Assembly: GCA_022695795.1 (NCBI GenBank)
Contig: MU404063.1
Span: 310,001 to 374,000, forward strand
DNA: 64,000 bases
From: Biscogniauxia marginata
Lineage: Eukaryota; Ascomycota; Sordariomycetes; Xylariales; Xylariaceae
Direction of reading: 5' to 3'
The notes under the pieces are model-generated. The model had not been told where the DNA came from and made no database searches. It saw only the letters and a list, made by a program, of their open reading frames with translations. Shown here piece after piece: positions 11,408-24,200 of this stretch. Position numbers and translations under genes: made by a program. How positions within the stretch are numbered: the stretch's first letter is position 1; every line of letters starts with the position of its first letter.

Positions 11408-13330
11408 TATAACGTAAAAATTATATTTTATAATACTTTCCTTTTTAATTTAATAAAGCTTATCCGTTTTATTATTATAAGCTTTTATAACTTGATTAAT
11501 AAGTAATTAAATAGAAAAAGGAAAAAACTATAATTAAAACTTAACGCGAAAATAATAATATCGATTTAAAATAATATTAAGCTATTACTTTTTATTTATA
11601 AAACGAAAATAAAAAGGCTAAGTATTATTTTCCGAAAAAGAAAGAAACCTCGTCGTAATTATAAACGAATTAATTTTAAACGACGTATCCCTAACTCGAT
11701 CGAATCTTGTACTTAAAAACCTAGTATTAATTACTTTCGCAACACGTCGATTATTAACCTTAAACACGTTAAAAACAAGATAAGTCCGCAACGTAGTGCT
11801 TTATTAAGTTAAAACACGTATATTATAAGACCTCGACATATAAAGTTTTATCGAGATATTTAAACCTCGAAAAAAAACCTTGTTATTATTATAATAAACA
11901 CTTATAAAAGAATTAATCTTAAGTAATAAGAATTTTATATCGTTATTTTTAATATATATATTATAACTAATAAAAGCATTATTAATATTTTTAATTATTT
12001 TTATCTTGTTATTTTTTCGACGCCGGGTTAATAATTATATATACCAAGCGAAGTTTTGCTTAGCGTTATTAAGTTAGAAATAACGCCGTCGGCCCTAATT
12101 AAATTCGTAAGGCATTACCACCTCTAAACCTTAGCCGTGTTAATAATAGTGGGGGTGGTCGGAGATTAAAGTACGAAACGAGAACGCCTTAACTTAGCGA
12201 GGCGAGCTGGGGTTGCTAGTCACGGTGACGGACGAATACGACGCTACTAAGAAAAATAACGACGGCGTATTTAAGTAAACTATCGAAAATACGGACCCTT
12301 TATTAAAAGATCGATAAACCCTAAAAAATTATTACTTAAAAACTATAAATTAAGATTAATATCGGTTTAACTTATATTAATAAAATAATATGAACGGTTT
12401 TTTAAAGGGGTAATTAAAAGGTGATTTTAATATAACACGTTACTTTTACCTTTAACGAGACGTGTAGTTTTAAACTTAATAACGCTGGTAATATCGGCGC
12501 CGATAACCTGTGTATTAAATTAGGCCGTATAACGCTCGAGGTCGTGAATAACGACGATACTTAAAACGTTGATATCTTAGTCGAAAGCCTTTATATATAT
12601 CTAATTAAGCCGGATAAAGGCTGTAATATAAGTAGAACACGGGGGGTTTATAACAATGCGATAAACGTAAAAAGAAACCTAGTATTACTAATAATAATCA
12701 TTAAACCCCGCTACTTTAATAAGAAGGGGAGACGAAGATAATATAAGTAACGTAAAAAACGAAGAACGAGACGTTAAAATAAATACAAAATAAGGTATAC
12801 TACTTATTTATATAAACAAAAACGAGAATAATGATAGTTAAACTATAAATAAAAAAGAAGATAACCACTAAATATATATATACGTAAGATTAATAAGCTT
12901 AAAAACTAATAATATCTAAGGATATAGTAAATGTTAATGCGAAAACGATTAATTAATAATTATATATTAAAAGGCCAGATATATAAAACTAAATAAACGG
13001 TAGAAGTTTACGCGGACTTACCATATAAATAATATATATAAAGAACAATTAACAGGTAAGCAGGGCTAGGTAAAAGGAATAAGGACAAATTACTATATTT
13101 AAAAGTAAATAAACCACACAAGGAAAGTATAACGTATTATTATAAAACTAAATAGCCCCGATGAAACATAGACCGCGTAAGCCACATTCGTGCCGTAAAT
13201 AGGACTACAGTCTATTTCCGCGCAACTAATAGAAAATAACACCGCATCCGCGTAAGCGGCCCGAAACGGCCCCCTAAACGGCTCTAACCGCCACGCATAG
13301 ACGTGCACCCCAAAAAAGGTGGGGGGGACT
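11408..13330. other. RIP-degraded DNA of unknown origin
   Basis: AT-rich with scattered GC-rich patches, notably around 12080-12300 and 12480-12660. Translations in all frames are broken and I recognise no family. The left flank holds the Rep remnants and the right flank a short unmutated segment. The stretch may be the rest of the viral or DNA-transposon insertion that interrupts the Gypsy copies. The 69-codon minus frame at 13099-13308 shows no recognisable motif. Confidence 0.3.
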
Positions 13331-13331
13331 C

Positions 13332-13440
13332 CAAAATAAGCGGGTCGGCCCCTGATTCTGAGCGATTGATTAGTGAGATCACTCAGATTTTGGTGTAGAG
13401 AAGCTAAACACCAACACCATGGCTGTAATATTACTTCTCT
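13332..13440. repeat. Short unmutated segment, possible DNA-transposon terminus
   Basis: Normal base composition inside AT-rich DNA. It contains A-T-A-A-G-C-G-G-G-T near 13346, similar to the arm end of the palindromic element at 35491 (ATAAGCGAGTGGGCC). It also has the near-palindrome AGTGAGATCACT and a hairpin TTGGTGT/ACACCAA near 13389-13413. The resemblance suggests terminal inverted repeat sequence of a mariner-like element. A TAATATTAC string occurs at 13426-13434, but such strings are expected by chance in AT-rich DNA. Confidence 0.3.
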
Positions 13441-13499
13441 CTTTTTAAAATCTTTATCCTAAAAATAATTTATAAGTTTTTTTTTCTTTATTTTTATTA

Positions 13500-14125
13500 T
13501 GTTTAATAATTAAGTAGTTAAACGTTATTATGATAATTAAAAGCTTAAACGCGAAAAACTCTTTTAACATATTTATAAGTTAAGTATATATATCGATATT
13601 ATACTTTGCTCTTTTTATTTTAATTGGAAACTAAAATGCGTTATTATCGAGAGTAAATTAAAGAAATGTAATAAATGTATTTATTATAATCGTTTTTATA
13701 ACGATATAGAAATTCCTTTAAATTCCTTCGAGCAGTTAAATGTTAAAAAGGATCGTTTATTTCTTTAAAAGCGTTAAATAAAAGCGGCGCTTTTTAAACT
13801 TTAATTTAAAATGAATAAATTTATTACACGTATTTTTAAGTTATGTTAATAACATAACCTTCTTCGTAAAAAAAGTTTAAAAATATTATAACGAGATTTT
13901 TAAAACCTAGATAAGTTAAAAAAGTAAAAACGTTTAAAAGAGGAGCAAAAACGTTTTTAAGTTAAATAATAATTTTTAGCCGAATAAATTAAAGTTACTT
14001 TCGAGGCTGTCCCCTTTTTTAACTTATCTTTCTTAAATTAAGGTTTTAAATTCTAGGCCTTTTTAGTCGATTCGGGTTTTATTAATAAAATTCATTAAAC
14101 GCGTCTTTTAAGTTCGTTAAGTGCT
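13500..14125 (+). pseudogene. Antisense accessory ORF, copy 2, complete six-position zinc cluster
   Basis: The plus-strand frame shows Cys or Cys-to-Tyr at 13607-13609 onward with spacing C-x2-C-x6-C-x9-C-x2-C-x6-C, ending at 13697-13699. Two of the six are Tyr (TAT), the product of RIP on TGT. This fits the fungal Zn2Cys6 consensus (C-x2-C-x6-C-x5-12-C-x2-C-x6-8-C). It is followed by a Lys/Glu/Gln/Leu-rich stretch to about 13990 and an acidic Phe-containing tail overlapping the chromodomain end of minus-strand copy D. In-frame TAA/TAG stops occur at Gln-like positions. Confidence 0.65.
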
Positions 14126-16178
14126 TAAATGGTTTTTATGTATTTTCTTTTAATAAGTATCTTTTTCATTTAACTAAATATTATAACTAATTATTAATCC
14201 TTTTTAAGTTTAAAATCTTTTTTACTTCGTACTTATTTAGTTTTTTCTTAATCTCATTTCGAGTTTCTAACGAGGCGTTTTTTAATATTAATTTTAGTAA
14301 TAATATATAAAAAACTAGATATATTTTAAATTCTTTTAATAATTTTAATTTATAATTAATATTTAAAATAACTTCCTTGATTTTATATAGTCTTAACTTT
14401 TTAAATTTAAGTTTTTTATTAAGTCGTTTTATTTTAATTTAAAACGTTTTCGTTATTACGCTTTATCGTTAATAAAGTAAATAAACTATATCTCTTTTTC
14501 TAAGAATTAATTTTTCAATTTTTTTTCTATTATAATACTTTGTTATTTTGTTTTAAATAAATTATAATTCTTTTTATAGCCGTCGTTATACTACCTAGAC
14601 TTTTTCGGATAATACTTCTGCTCTCGGGGTTTTTATTTCGATTTTTGGTGTTTTTATGAGTTCGATTGGTTGTTTTTAAATTTCCGCTTTTTATTTGTAC
14701 ACTGCTTTATATAGTGACATCTTTATATTCTTGTTAACCGAAGTATTATACGCTATTTAGGTTATTAGTAATAGTTTTATTTAGTTATTTATTTCCTAGT
14801 TAATATAACTTTATAAATATTGTTTTACTATTTAGTTTAGTTTTTTTATTTATTCGTTTATCTAGAGATAATACGTTATAAATAACTTTTATTTAATTTT
14901 TATTTGTTTTATTAAATTAGTTTAAAACTTTAATGTAAATAACTTATCTTTATTTAAAATAATACGTTTTAATAATCCATATTTATTAACGTATTCTCTT
15001 AAAAAACTAAAAACTAGTTGTTTTATTATGCTTAATTCGTTAAATGATAAGAAGTAAGCATATTTCGTGAGTTTATTAACAATTACTTATATGTTATTAT
15101 AAGGTACTTCTATAATAAGATTTTTTAACTTAGAAAGTTTTACTACGAAATCTTATATAATTATATATTATGCTTTATTAAGTATTTAAGTTAGTTATAA
15201 TAGTTTATATGGTTTATATTGTAATACTTTAGCTTTATTATAAATTTTATAATTCTTTATAATTCTTTTAATTGTTTATTACATTTCTAAAAAGTCGAAT
15301 TCTTTTTAAAGTCGTTTTAACGTTTTAAAAATTCCCTGGTAACTATATAGCGGGTGTTTATAAAATTCCTTGACGAATTTGTCTTATACTTATTTTAATA
15401 CGTAAACTTTTTCTTTATATAAGAAAAGTTCGTTACTAAATCCTTGCTAAAACTTTAATTACTTTTTTTTTAATTATAACTTTCCTTAAAACGTTATTTC
15501 TAGTTTTTTATATTAATTTACATATAAGTTAATACAATTAATCTATTATTTTATTATTTAAACATTTAAATCTTTTTTATTGATTTTTAATTTATAATCT
15601 CTTTTTTTATTAAAAAGATTCGTTTAAATATTTTCTTTTCTTTTAATGTGGTAAATCTTAAAATTGAATTTAAATAAGAAAATTATTTAACGCTTATGTT
15701 TTTAATTAAGCGTTTATATTATTATAAATCTTATAAGGTTTTTATGGTTTAAATAGATATTAATAGGTTTCTTAGTTTTATTAAGCCATAGTTTTTATTC
15801 TTTTAATGCTTTAATGATTATTAATAGTTCTTTATTGTAGATTTAATAGTTTAGTTTAGTATTATATAGTGCCTTGAATAGATACGTGACTAAGTATCAT
15901 TTTTTATTGTTTTTTAGTTGTTTTAAAACTACTTCGATAGCGAAATTTAAGGCGTTTATTTTTAGTCGTTTTTTCTTATTTTCGTTTAAAAGTTTATATA
16001 TAACTTTATTAGTTATAATTTCTTTTAGTTATTAAAAAACTTATTTAACTTTTTTAATGAAATAAAAAGCTTTTTTTGTTTTTATTAAGGTAATTAATTT
16101 CGTTAATAGTTTAATAATTCGCTTAAAATCTTAAATAAGTTATTTAACATAATTAATAAAACTAAGAAATATATATAC
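14080..16178 (-). mobile_element. RIP-degraded Ty3/Gypsy copy D: chromodomain to RNase H
   Basis: On the minus strand this is the 3' half of pol. The RNase H region lies next to 16178, then integrase with its N-terminal H-H-C-C-type region (about 15300-15400) and catalytic part, and the chromodomain near 14100-14230. The 5' side stops abruptly at the R-U5 segment beginning 16179, so gag and RT are missing. The accessory ORF overlaps its 3' end on the other strand. Confidence 0.75.
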
Positions 16179-16396
16179 TGTGACGAACCTCCTTATAAAT
16201 TCCTAGTTAGTTAACTTTATAAGTGAGTACATACTAGATTTTCTTAATTTAAAGGTAATAATAAGTTAAGATTAATTTAAATAATTCATAATGTTTTGTT
16301 CGTTAAAGAGGTTTCAAGGTACTTTTATTATAATATTAAAGAGTGATTATAATCTTAAATTAATAGCTAAGGAACTAAAATAAATGACTAAATACA
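16179..16396 (-). repeat. Reverse-oriented R-U5 segment of the Gypsy LTR
   Basis: It starts TGTGACGAACCTCC and matches only the R-U5 part of the solo LTR at 51570. It stops where U3 would begin and abuts a complete plus-oriented LTR that starts TGTTACGAATCGG at 16397. Confidence 0.65.
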
Positions 16397-16821
16397 TGTT
16401 ACGAATCGGAAGATAGTTTTGTTCTTAGGCGTTGTTACGTATTAGTCACGTGACCTTTATCTCAATTATCTGTTGCTATGAAAAGATAATTGAGAAAAGA
16501 CACACATATTATTTGTCAAGGTTAACAAATAATACGGAGAACCAAAAGGTGCGCCGGATATAGTCTTAAAGAACATTTATATAAATAAGTTAAAATCTCC
16601 TTATTTGTTTAGTTATTTATTTTTGTTCCTTAGCTATTAATCTAAAACTATAATCACTTTTTAATATTATAGTGAGAGTACCTTAAAACCTTTTTAACGA
16701 ATATAACATTATAAATTACTTAAATTAATCTTAACCTATTATTACCTTTAAATTAAGAAAACCTAATACGTACTTACTTGTGAAGTTAGTTAACTAAAAA
16801 CATATAAAGAGGTTCGTTACA
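16397..16821 (+). repeat. 5' LTR of Gypsy copy E
   Basis: 425 bp, starting TGTTACGAATCGG and ending GGTTCGTTACA. The U3 contains a CACGTG palindrome at 16447-16452. The R-U5 segment and the leader that follows are shared with the LTRs at 4689 and 20823. Confidence 0.75.
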
Positions 16822-18450
16822 TTTTAATAGCTCCTTAATTAATGCTTAATATTAATTCAAAAAAAAGGACTTTTAATTAAATAGTCTTAAAACAAGCATA
16901 CCCCCTAAAACCAAAAAACAACAAAAAAAGAAATAAATAAAAAAATAACAATTAATAAGCTTTTAAACGAAAGCTTTAAGTCCTTTTACGGTATAACAAA
17001 AAGGTTTAGAAAAACCAATATAAAAGTCCATTATAGTTGCAGCTAAAAAAGAGTCACAAAAGGACACCTCGAAAGCTTAATAAGAAGAATCATTTAAAAA
17101 AGAAAAAGAGGAAAAGGAAAAAACACTTAAAAAAAAAACAAACAAGTAAAATAACCTCCTAAAGACAAGTAATTAAAACCACTTTTAAACGATAACGACC
17201 TTAACAACTTAAACGACGAAGACAATATAATAACCCTTAACGTAAAAAGTTTTAAACTAATTATACCTAGTAAATATAATGGGTTAAGCGATTTAAAAGG
17301 ATTTTTAATTTAGGCCGGAACCTATTTATGGTTCTATTATAGAACGATTACTATTAAGGAATAAAAGGTTCTCATGGTATTCCAGCTCCTCGTCGAAACC
17401 GCCTTAACCTGGTTTTAACTAGTGTTAAAAGATTATCTAGAAAACGGAACAAACGCTTAAAAAGACACGAAAAAGGTCTTTAAAAATTATAAAGAGTTTA
17501 AAAAACAACTTAGGTCTATATTTAGCAATCTAATTTTTAAGTAATAAACCAAAGTTTAACTTTATAAATTACGATAAAATAAAAAAGCTTTAAATTATAT
17601 TATTAAGTTTAAAAAACTTATAAGTTAATTATAATTACTTATTAAAAGCTTATATTACTTATTTTATTAAGGATTAAAAAACCATATAAAGAACGAATTA
17701 TATAAAATAAATTTATATAAAAAAAAGAACCTAGGAAAGTTTAATAACTACGTTATAATGGCAATTACTATTAATAACGAGAACTTCGAACGGTACTTTA
17801 AAAAGAAAAAGACGGTATAAAAAAGGAATAACGATTAACTGAAAAAAGGAAATCATAAAAGCGGTGCCAAAACCAAGAAAGGCACTAAAACTAAGTTAAA
17901 CCTCATTAAAATCAACGTTATTTAAAAGGAACAAAAAAAACGGGATAAATTAATTATTAAATGTTTTAATTATAAAAAGAAAAGACATTATAAAAACGAA
18001 TGCCGAAGTTTTAAGAAACAAGAACTAAAAACAAGAGGGATTTCTTAACCCGAGAAAAAAGCCGCCGAGGTAAGGGTTTAATTCAAAAATAATAAAGAAA
18101 TAAACCAAGTATTTACTATTAATACTATTAAAACAAAAAAGAACAAGGAGGCCCTTATAAAAAAATTTATAAATCTTATTAAGTTAATTATAAAGACTAT
18201 TTAAAGGATAATTACTCGTATTTAGGATATTTCACATTAAAACAAGCCAAATAAAGATATAACGAAGGCGAACTACTATATAAATGCGATAACTATAAAC
18301 TAAAATACGACTTAGGAATTAAGTTAAACTATAATAATTTACATTAAAGCCATTATAATAATAATAAATACGAAACTTATTAAGGAAAAAGCCAACATAA
18401 TAACTTAAATTAAAGGTTTTATATAAATAATAATTATAATATTTATTAAA

Positions 18451-18547
18451 NNNNNNNNNNNNNNNNNNNNNNNNNNNNNNNNNNNNNNNNNNNNNNNNNN
18501 NNNNNNNNNNNNNNNNNNNNNNNNNNNNNNNNNNNNNNNNNNNNNNN
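18451..18547. other. Assembly gap (97 N)
   Basis: A run of N in the sequence. It is bordered on the right by a 30 bp tandem array, so the gap probably marks a collapsed or unresolved repeat. Confidence 0.99.
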
Positions 18548-18550
18548 AAA

Positions 18551-18670
18551 GCTTAAAGGAATATATATCGTTATATTAAAGCTTAAAGGAATATATATCG
18601 TTATATTAAAGCTTAAAGGAATATATATCGTTATATTAAAGCTTAAAGGAATATATATCGTTATATTAAA
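18551..18670 (+). repeat. 30 bp tandem repeat, four exact units
   Basis: Unit gcttaaaggaatatatatcg plus ttatattaaa, repeated at 18551, 18581, 18611 and 18641. The homologous position in Gypsy copy F (about 22858-22890) has one unit. The array touches the gap, so its true copy number is unknown. Confidence 0.9.
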
Positions 18671-19677
18671 GCTTTTATACTAACGACGCTTGTTAAATAC
18701 ACAAAAATTCTAAGAATAAAGCCGGTTATTATCCTTAAAAACCAGAAAGTAATAACACGGAAAAAAATAAATACATTTGCGACAACATCCCACGATAGCC
18801 ACATTACTTTAAAGCATATTATCTTTACTTAAATTCCAAAAAAAGCAACGAAGCAATTATTAAAGGTTATATATATTACACCTCGGTATTATACGACGTA
18901 TATAACTTGCTCGAAGTAGGTTTCGAAGAAAACGAGATTAAGAAAGAATTATGAGAATTATAAAAAGAACTACATTTTCTATAATGGCTTAAAAAACGAA
19001 TTAAATACGACATTAATCTATTTGGCTTTATAAGAAAACACTTAATAAAGCGATAAGTAAAAACACGTGCGACTAAACAAGGTTATAAACGAATTATTAA
19101 AATATACCTTAAAAAAAAAGGAAAACTTTTAAAAATTAATATAAACTTAAAAGGAAATATCGAGATATTCCTAATAAGTAAACTCAAGAATTATTCATTT
19201 TATTCGAGAATAATCTAGAACTTCAAGAAATTCCGAGTTAATAAAACAAACTTAAGTTATAAAAAGGCTCTCGAAAAAGAATTAAAGTTTTAATATATAA
19301 AGTTCTATATAAAGAATAAACCTTTTACCCCCTATTACGTGAAAAGTAATTAAAGAGACTATTTAAGTAATGATTACTAGAAACACGCTCCTATAAAAGC
19401 CTAAGAATGGAAGGACATCCAGGTTATAACAACTAAAAGAAAACCAAAAAAGAAGGAATGTAGAAAACTAAAAAACGGCAAAAGCTCTCGCTAATAAAGC
19501 AGCGAGAAGCCATAAATAGCAAGTCTTTATATAAAATCTAGTTAAGACTTAATAACACTATTATAACTAAAGTTAGGTATAATAAAAAGAAGTATAAAGC
19601 CTTAATAGATTTAAGAGTAAATAAAAGCTATATCTTAACTAAGGTAGCTCAAAAAAATAAAATACCATAAATATATA

Positions 19678-19891
19678 AATAGTTATTCATTTTTGTTCTT
19701 TAGCTATTAATCTAAGACTATAGTCACTCTTTGATACTATAGTGAGAGTACCTTGAAACCTCTCTAACGAACATAACATTATAAATCACTTGAATTAATC
19801 TTAACTTATTATTACCTTTAAATTAAGAAAACCTAGTACGTACTCACCTGTGAAGTCAGCTGACTAGGAACACACAGGGAGGTTCGTCACA
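19678..19891 (+). repeat. Isolated plus-oriented R-U5 segment of the Gypsy LTR
   Basis: It ends GGGAGGTTCGTCACA at 19891 and retains more GC than the other copies in this block. What follows (19892 onward) resembles the U3 side that normally borders R-U5 in the reverse orientation, so R-U5 appears flipped relative to its own U3. A palindromic AAGGTCACGTGACCTT lies downstream at about 20069-20084. Confidence 0.6.
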
Positions 19892-20185
19892 ATACGTAGG
19901 AAATTCTAATTTATTTATACTTTAAAGAAGAAGGAGTAATGTTTTGTATTCTCCACCCTTTTTTATTATAAGAAATAGAGATAAATAGAAAACACTTATT
20001 TTCTCTTTAATTCTTTATTGCTTTAAAAGGAGAGTTATAAAGAATCTTACTTTAAGTTACGAGACCTTAAGGTCACGTGACCTTTTCCGGTTTTATCTTT
20101 ATTAATTATAATATTATTTCTCCCTTTTTTTTTGTTTTTATCTTAAAATAATTAAGTAGGGGGTTTTTTTTTTTCATTATTTATT

Positions 20186-20822
20186 ATGCCTCTTAAAAAA
20201 GTAATTAAATTTTCTACGTATATAAACAAGAAATCCTTATTTAAATATCGCAAAAAACTAGTTTACGCGATTTCTTAATTTGGTTTTAAAGTTATACTTT
20301 ATTCTCGATGCTTTAATAAAGGCTTGTTTTATAAGATATTAAAAGGTCGTAATAAGTATTAAAATTGTAGTGTTTCGAACGTGTCGTCTTGCGACGGAAA
20401 CCATATCTCGTTATTTTTTCTCGAGAATCTTCGTACGAAGAAGTTACGAGTTAATCGTAAAAAACGTGTTATTAAATAAGCGTTTTTAGATCTTTAACGT
20501 CGTTATTAAAAAGAGGCTTATTAAGAATTTAAGCGTTAACAAGCCGAGGTTAGCGAGGCTTTAAGTCGTTTAATTCGTTTAAATTAATAGTAAAACTTTT
20601 TTTAAGAAAAAGGTATAAAGTTTATTTAAAAAGGTTTTTAAAACTTGGACGAGATAGAGGAGTAGAAACGTATTAAGGCGGAATAAAAGTGTTTTCAAGT
20701 TAAACAGCAGTTTTTAGCCGAATAGGTTAAAGTTACTTTTAAGGCCGTCCCCTCTTTTAACTAGTCGTAATTAAATCATGACTTGGGTCTTTAAATCCCC
20801 TTAAGCGATTTGGGTTTTGGCG
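20186..20822 (+). pseudogene. Antisense accessory ORF, copy 3, with start codon and zinc-cluster array
   Basis: An ATG at 20186 opens a frame in which Tyr/Cys positions from 20300 to 20392 have spacing C-x2-C-x6-C-x8-C-x2-C-x7-C, three of them Tyr. A basic stretch and a long Gln/Glu/Arg/Lys-rich coiled-coil-like region follow, with TAA/TAG at Gln/Trp-like sites. The frame is cut at 20822 by the LTR inserted at TGGCG. The part of the same host element that should follow is found inverted, ending at 27194. Confidence 0.65.
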
Positions 20823-21227
20823 TGTTACGAGACTCCTAAAATAAGGAAACGCGTGCCACGCACGTGACCCCATCGAATAGGTGAATAGTGGGTGGGGCAA
20901 CCTACGATTTAACTATTTATTAAATATGTGAATAGTAGGTGGGGCAACTTACGATTCAACTATTTAATTAATTATATAAGAAGAAGGACGGGTATAAGTA
21001 AATTGGAATTTCCTTGTGTAATTAGTCTCTCGTTTTTTAGCTATTAATTTAAGACTATAGTTACTCTTTAATATTATAGTGAGAGTACCTTGAAACCTCT
21101 TTAACGAATAACTATTATGAAATACTTGAATTAATTTTAACCCACTATTACTTTTAAATCAAGAAAACCTAGTACGTATTTACTTGTGAAGTCAGTTAAC
21201 TAGGAATATATAGGGAGGTTCGTTACA
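20823..21227 (+). repeat. LTR bordering Gypsy copy F on the left (recombinant)
   Basis: 405 bp, TGTTACGAGACTCC to GGAGGTTCGTTACA, with CACGTG at 20861-20866. It forms a long inverted pair with 27195-27599 (also 405 bp). It is preceded by TGGCG (20818-20822), half of a split target-site duplication. Confidence 0.85.
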
Positions 21228-24200
21228 TTTTAATAGCTCCTTAATTAGTGCTTAATATTGGTTTAGAAGAAGGGACTTTCAGTCGAATAGTTCTAGGACA
21301 AGTATACCCCTTAAGATTAAAAAGTAACAAGAAAAGAAATAAATAAAAGAATAATAGTTAATAAGCTTTTAAACGAAAGCTTTAAGTCTTTTTACGGTAT
21401 AACTAAAAGGTTTAAAGGAATTAACACAAGAGTTTATTATAATTGTAGCTAAAGAAGAATTATAAGAGGACATCTTAAAAGATTAGCAAGAAAAAGCATT
21501 TAAGGAAAAAGAAAAAGAGAAAGAAAAAATATCTAAAAAAGAAAATAATTAAGCAAAATAACCCTTACTTCTTAAAAACAAGTAACCACTCTTAAACGAT
21601 AACGACCTTAATAACTTAAACGACAAAGATAATATGATAACTCTCGACGTAAAAAGTTTTAAATTTATTATACCTAGTAAATATAATGGGTTAAACGATT
21701 TAAAAGGATTTTTAATTTAAGCTGGAACCTATTTACGATTTTATTATAAAACGATTACTATTAAGGAACAAAAGGTTTTTATGGTATTTTAGCTCCTTAC
21801 CGGAACCGCCTTAACCTGGTTTTAACTAATGTTAAAGAATCACCTAGAAAACGGATTAAAAGCTTAAAAAGATATAAAGAAAGTCTTTAAAAATTATAAG
21901 GAGTTTAAAAAACAACTTAAATCTATGTTCGGTAATTTAATTTTTAAGTAACAAGCCGAAGCTCGACTTTATAAATTACGACAAGATAAAAAGGCTTTAA
22001 ACTACGTTATTAAGTTTAAGAAACTCGTAAGCCAGTTATAACTACTTATCAAAAACCTATATTACTTGTTTTATTAAGGGTTAAAAAACTATATAAAGGA
22101 TAAGTTATATAAAATAAACCTATATAAAGAAAGAAACCTAGGAAAGTTTAATAACTACATTATAATGGCAATTACTATTAATAACAAGAACTTCGAACGG
22201 TACCTTAAAAAGAAAAAAACGATATAACGAAGAAATAACGATTAACTGAAAAGAGGAAATCACAAAAGCGGTGCCGGAACCAGGAAAAGCACTAAAACTA
22301 AATTAAACCCCATTAAAATTAACGTTGTTTAAAAGGAATAAAAGAAACGAGATAAATTAACTATTAAGTATTTTAATTATAAAAAAAAAGGACATTATAA
22401 AAACGAGTGCCGAAATCCTAAGAAATAAGAATTAAAAACAAAAGGGATTTTTTAACCCGAGAAAAGAGTCGCCGAGGCAAGAGTTTAATTCAAAAATAAC
22501 GAAAAAATAAATTAAGTATTTATTATCGGTATTATCAAGGTAGAAAAGATTGAGAAGGCCTTTATAAAAGAAATTTATGGATTTTATTAAATTAACCGTA
22601 AAGATTATTTAGAGAATAACTACTCATATCTGGGATATTTTACATTAAAATAAGCTAAATAAGGATATAACGAAAGCGAATTACTATACGAATATGATAA
22701 TTATAAACTAGGATACGACTTAGGAATTAAGTTAAACCATGGTGATTTACATTAAAGCCACTATAAAAACGACAAATGCGAAACCTATTAAGGAAAAAGC
22801 CAGTATAATAACTTAAATTAAAGGTTTTATATAAATAATAGCTATAATACTTATTAAAGCTTAAAGGAATATATATCGTTACATTAGAGCTTTTATATTA
22901 ACGACGCTTATTAAATATATAAAAGCTTTAAAAATAAAGCTGGTTATTATTCTTAAGAACTAGAGAGTAATAACACGAAAAAAAATAAATATATTTGTAA
23001 TAACGTCCCACGATAGCCACATTACTTTAAAGTATGTTATTTTCACCTAAGTTCCGAAAGAAACTACGAAGTAATAGCTAAAGGTTGTATATATTATATC
23101 TTAATACTATGCGACATATATAACTTGCTCGGAGCAGGTTTCGAAGAAGACGAGATTAAAGAAGAATTATAGGAATTATAAAAGAGACTACATTTTCTAT
23201 AATGACTCGAAAAACGAACTAAATACGACATTAATTTATTCGGCTTTATAAAAAAACACTTAATAAAGTAGTAAGCAAAAACACGTGTAACTAAACAGGG
23301 CTACAAACGAATTATTAAAACATACCTCAAAAAAAGAGGAAAGCTTTTAAAAATCAATATAAACCTAAGAGGAGATATTAAAATACCCCTAGTAAGTAAA
23401 CTTAATAATTATTCATTTTATTCGAGGATAATTTAGAACTTCAAAAAATTCCGAGTTAATAAAACAGATTTAAGTTATAAAAAGGCCCTCAAAAAAGAAT
23501 TAAAGTTTTAATATGCAAGGTTTTATATAAAGGATAAACCTTTTACCCCTTATTACGTAAAGGGAAATTAAAGAAATTATCTAAGTAATAATTGCTAGAA
23601 ACACGCTCCTATGAAAACCCAAGAATGGAAAGACATCTAGGTTATAATAACTAAAAAAAAAACTAAAGAAAAAGGAACATAAAAAACCAAAAAACGGTAA
23701 AAGCTCTCGCTAGTAAGGCAGCGAGAAGCTATAAACAGCAAATCCTTATATAAAGTCTAGTTAAGACTTAATAATACTATTATAACTAGAGTTAAGTATA
23801 ATAAAAAGGAATATAAAGCCTTAATAAATTTAAAAATAAATAAAAGCTATATCTTAATAAAAGTAACTTAAAAAAATAAAATATTATAAGTATATAAACA
23901 AAGTTTATATAGGTTATAAAACTTTAAAAAAAACATATTTAATTACGAAAATAATAAAATACTAAAAAAAATAATTCCTTTTTTAATAATTATTTAAGGA
24001 CATTTTAAACAAGTCATTCTTAATATTATATATATATTAAATCACGATATAATCTTAAGAATAAATTGGCTTAAAAAAAGTAATTTATAAATAAATTTCG
24101 AGATAAACACGCTTTATTAAAATTAAAAACAAGAGAAGTTAACCATTACAAGTTACGAGATAAGTACCGCAAGTAACTTTAAAGAAATAAATACAAAAAC

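Larger units (their letters stand above)
16822..19677 (+). mobile_element. RIP-degraded Ty3/Gypsy copy E, gag to pre-RT, interrupted by an assembly gap
   Basis: Leader, gag capsid-like region (about 17400-17700), zinc-knuckle region (about 17950-18010, one C-x-x-C half lost) and the protease/pre-RT region can be followed. It then stops at 19677 against another R-U5 segment. An N-gap sits at 18451-18547 with a short tandem array right after it. No RT, integrase or chromodomain is present. Confidence 0.75.

Noticed and set aside
13426..13434. TAATATTAC, identical to the geminivirus origin nonamer.
   Set aside because: One or two chance occurrences are expected in 36 kb of such AT-rich DNA, it is 2.5 kb from the Rep helicase, and the 7 bp stem around it is weak.
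16179..16821. A single 640 bp LTR with 220 bp internal inverted repeats.
   Set aside because: The plus-oriented part from 16397 is a complete LTR with its own TG start, so the unit is an R-U5 fragment next to an LTR in opposite orientation.
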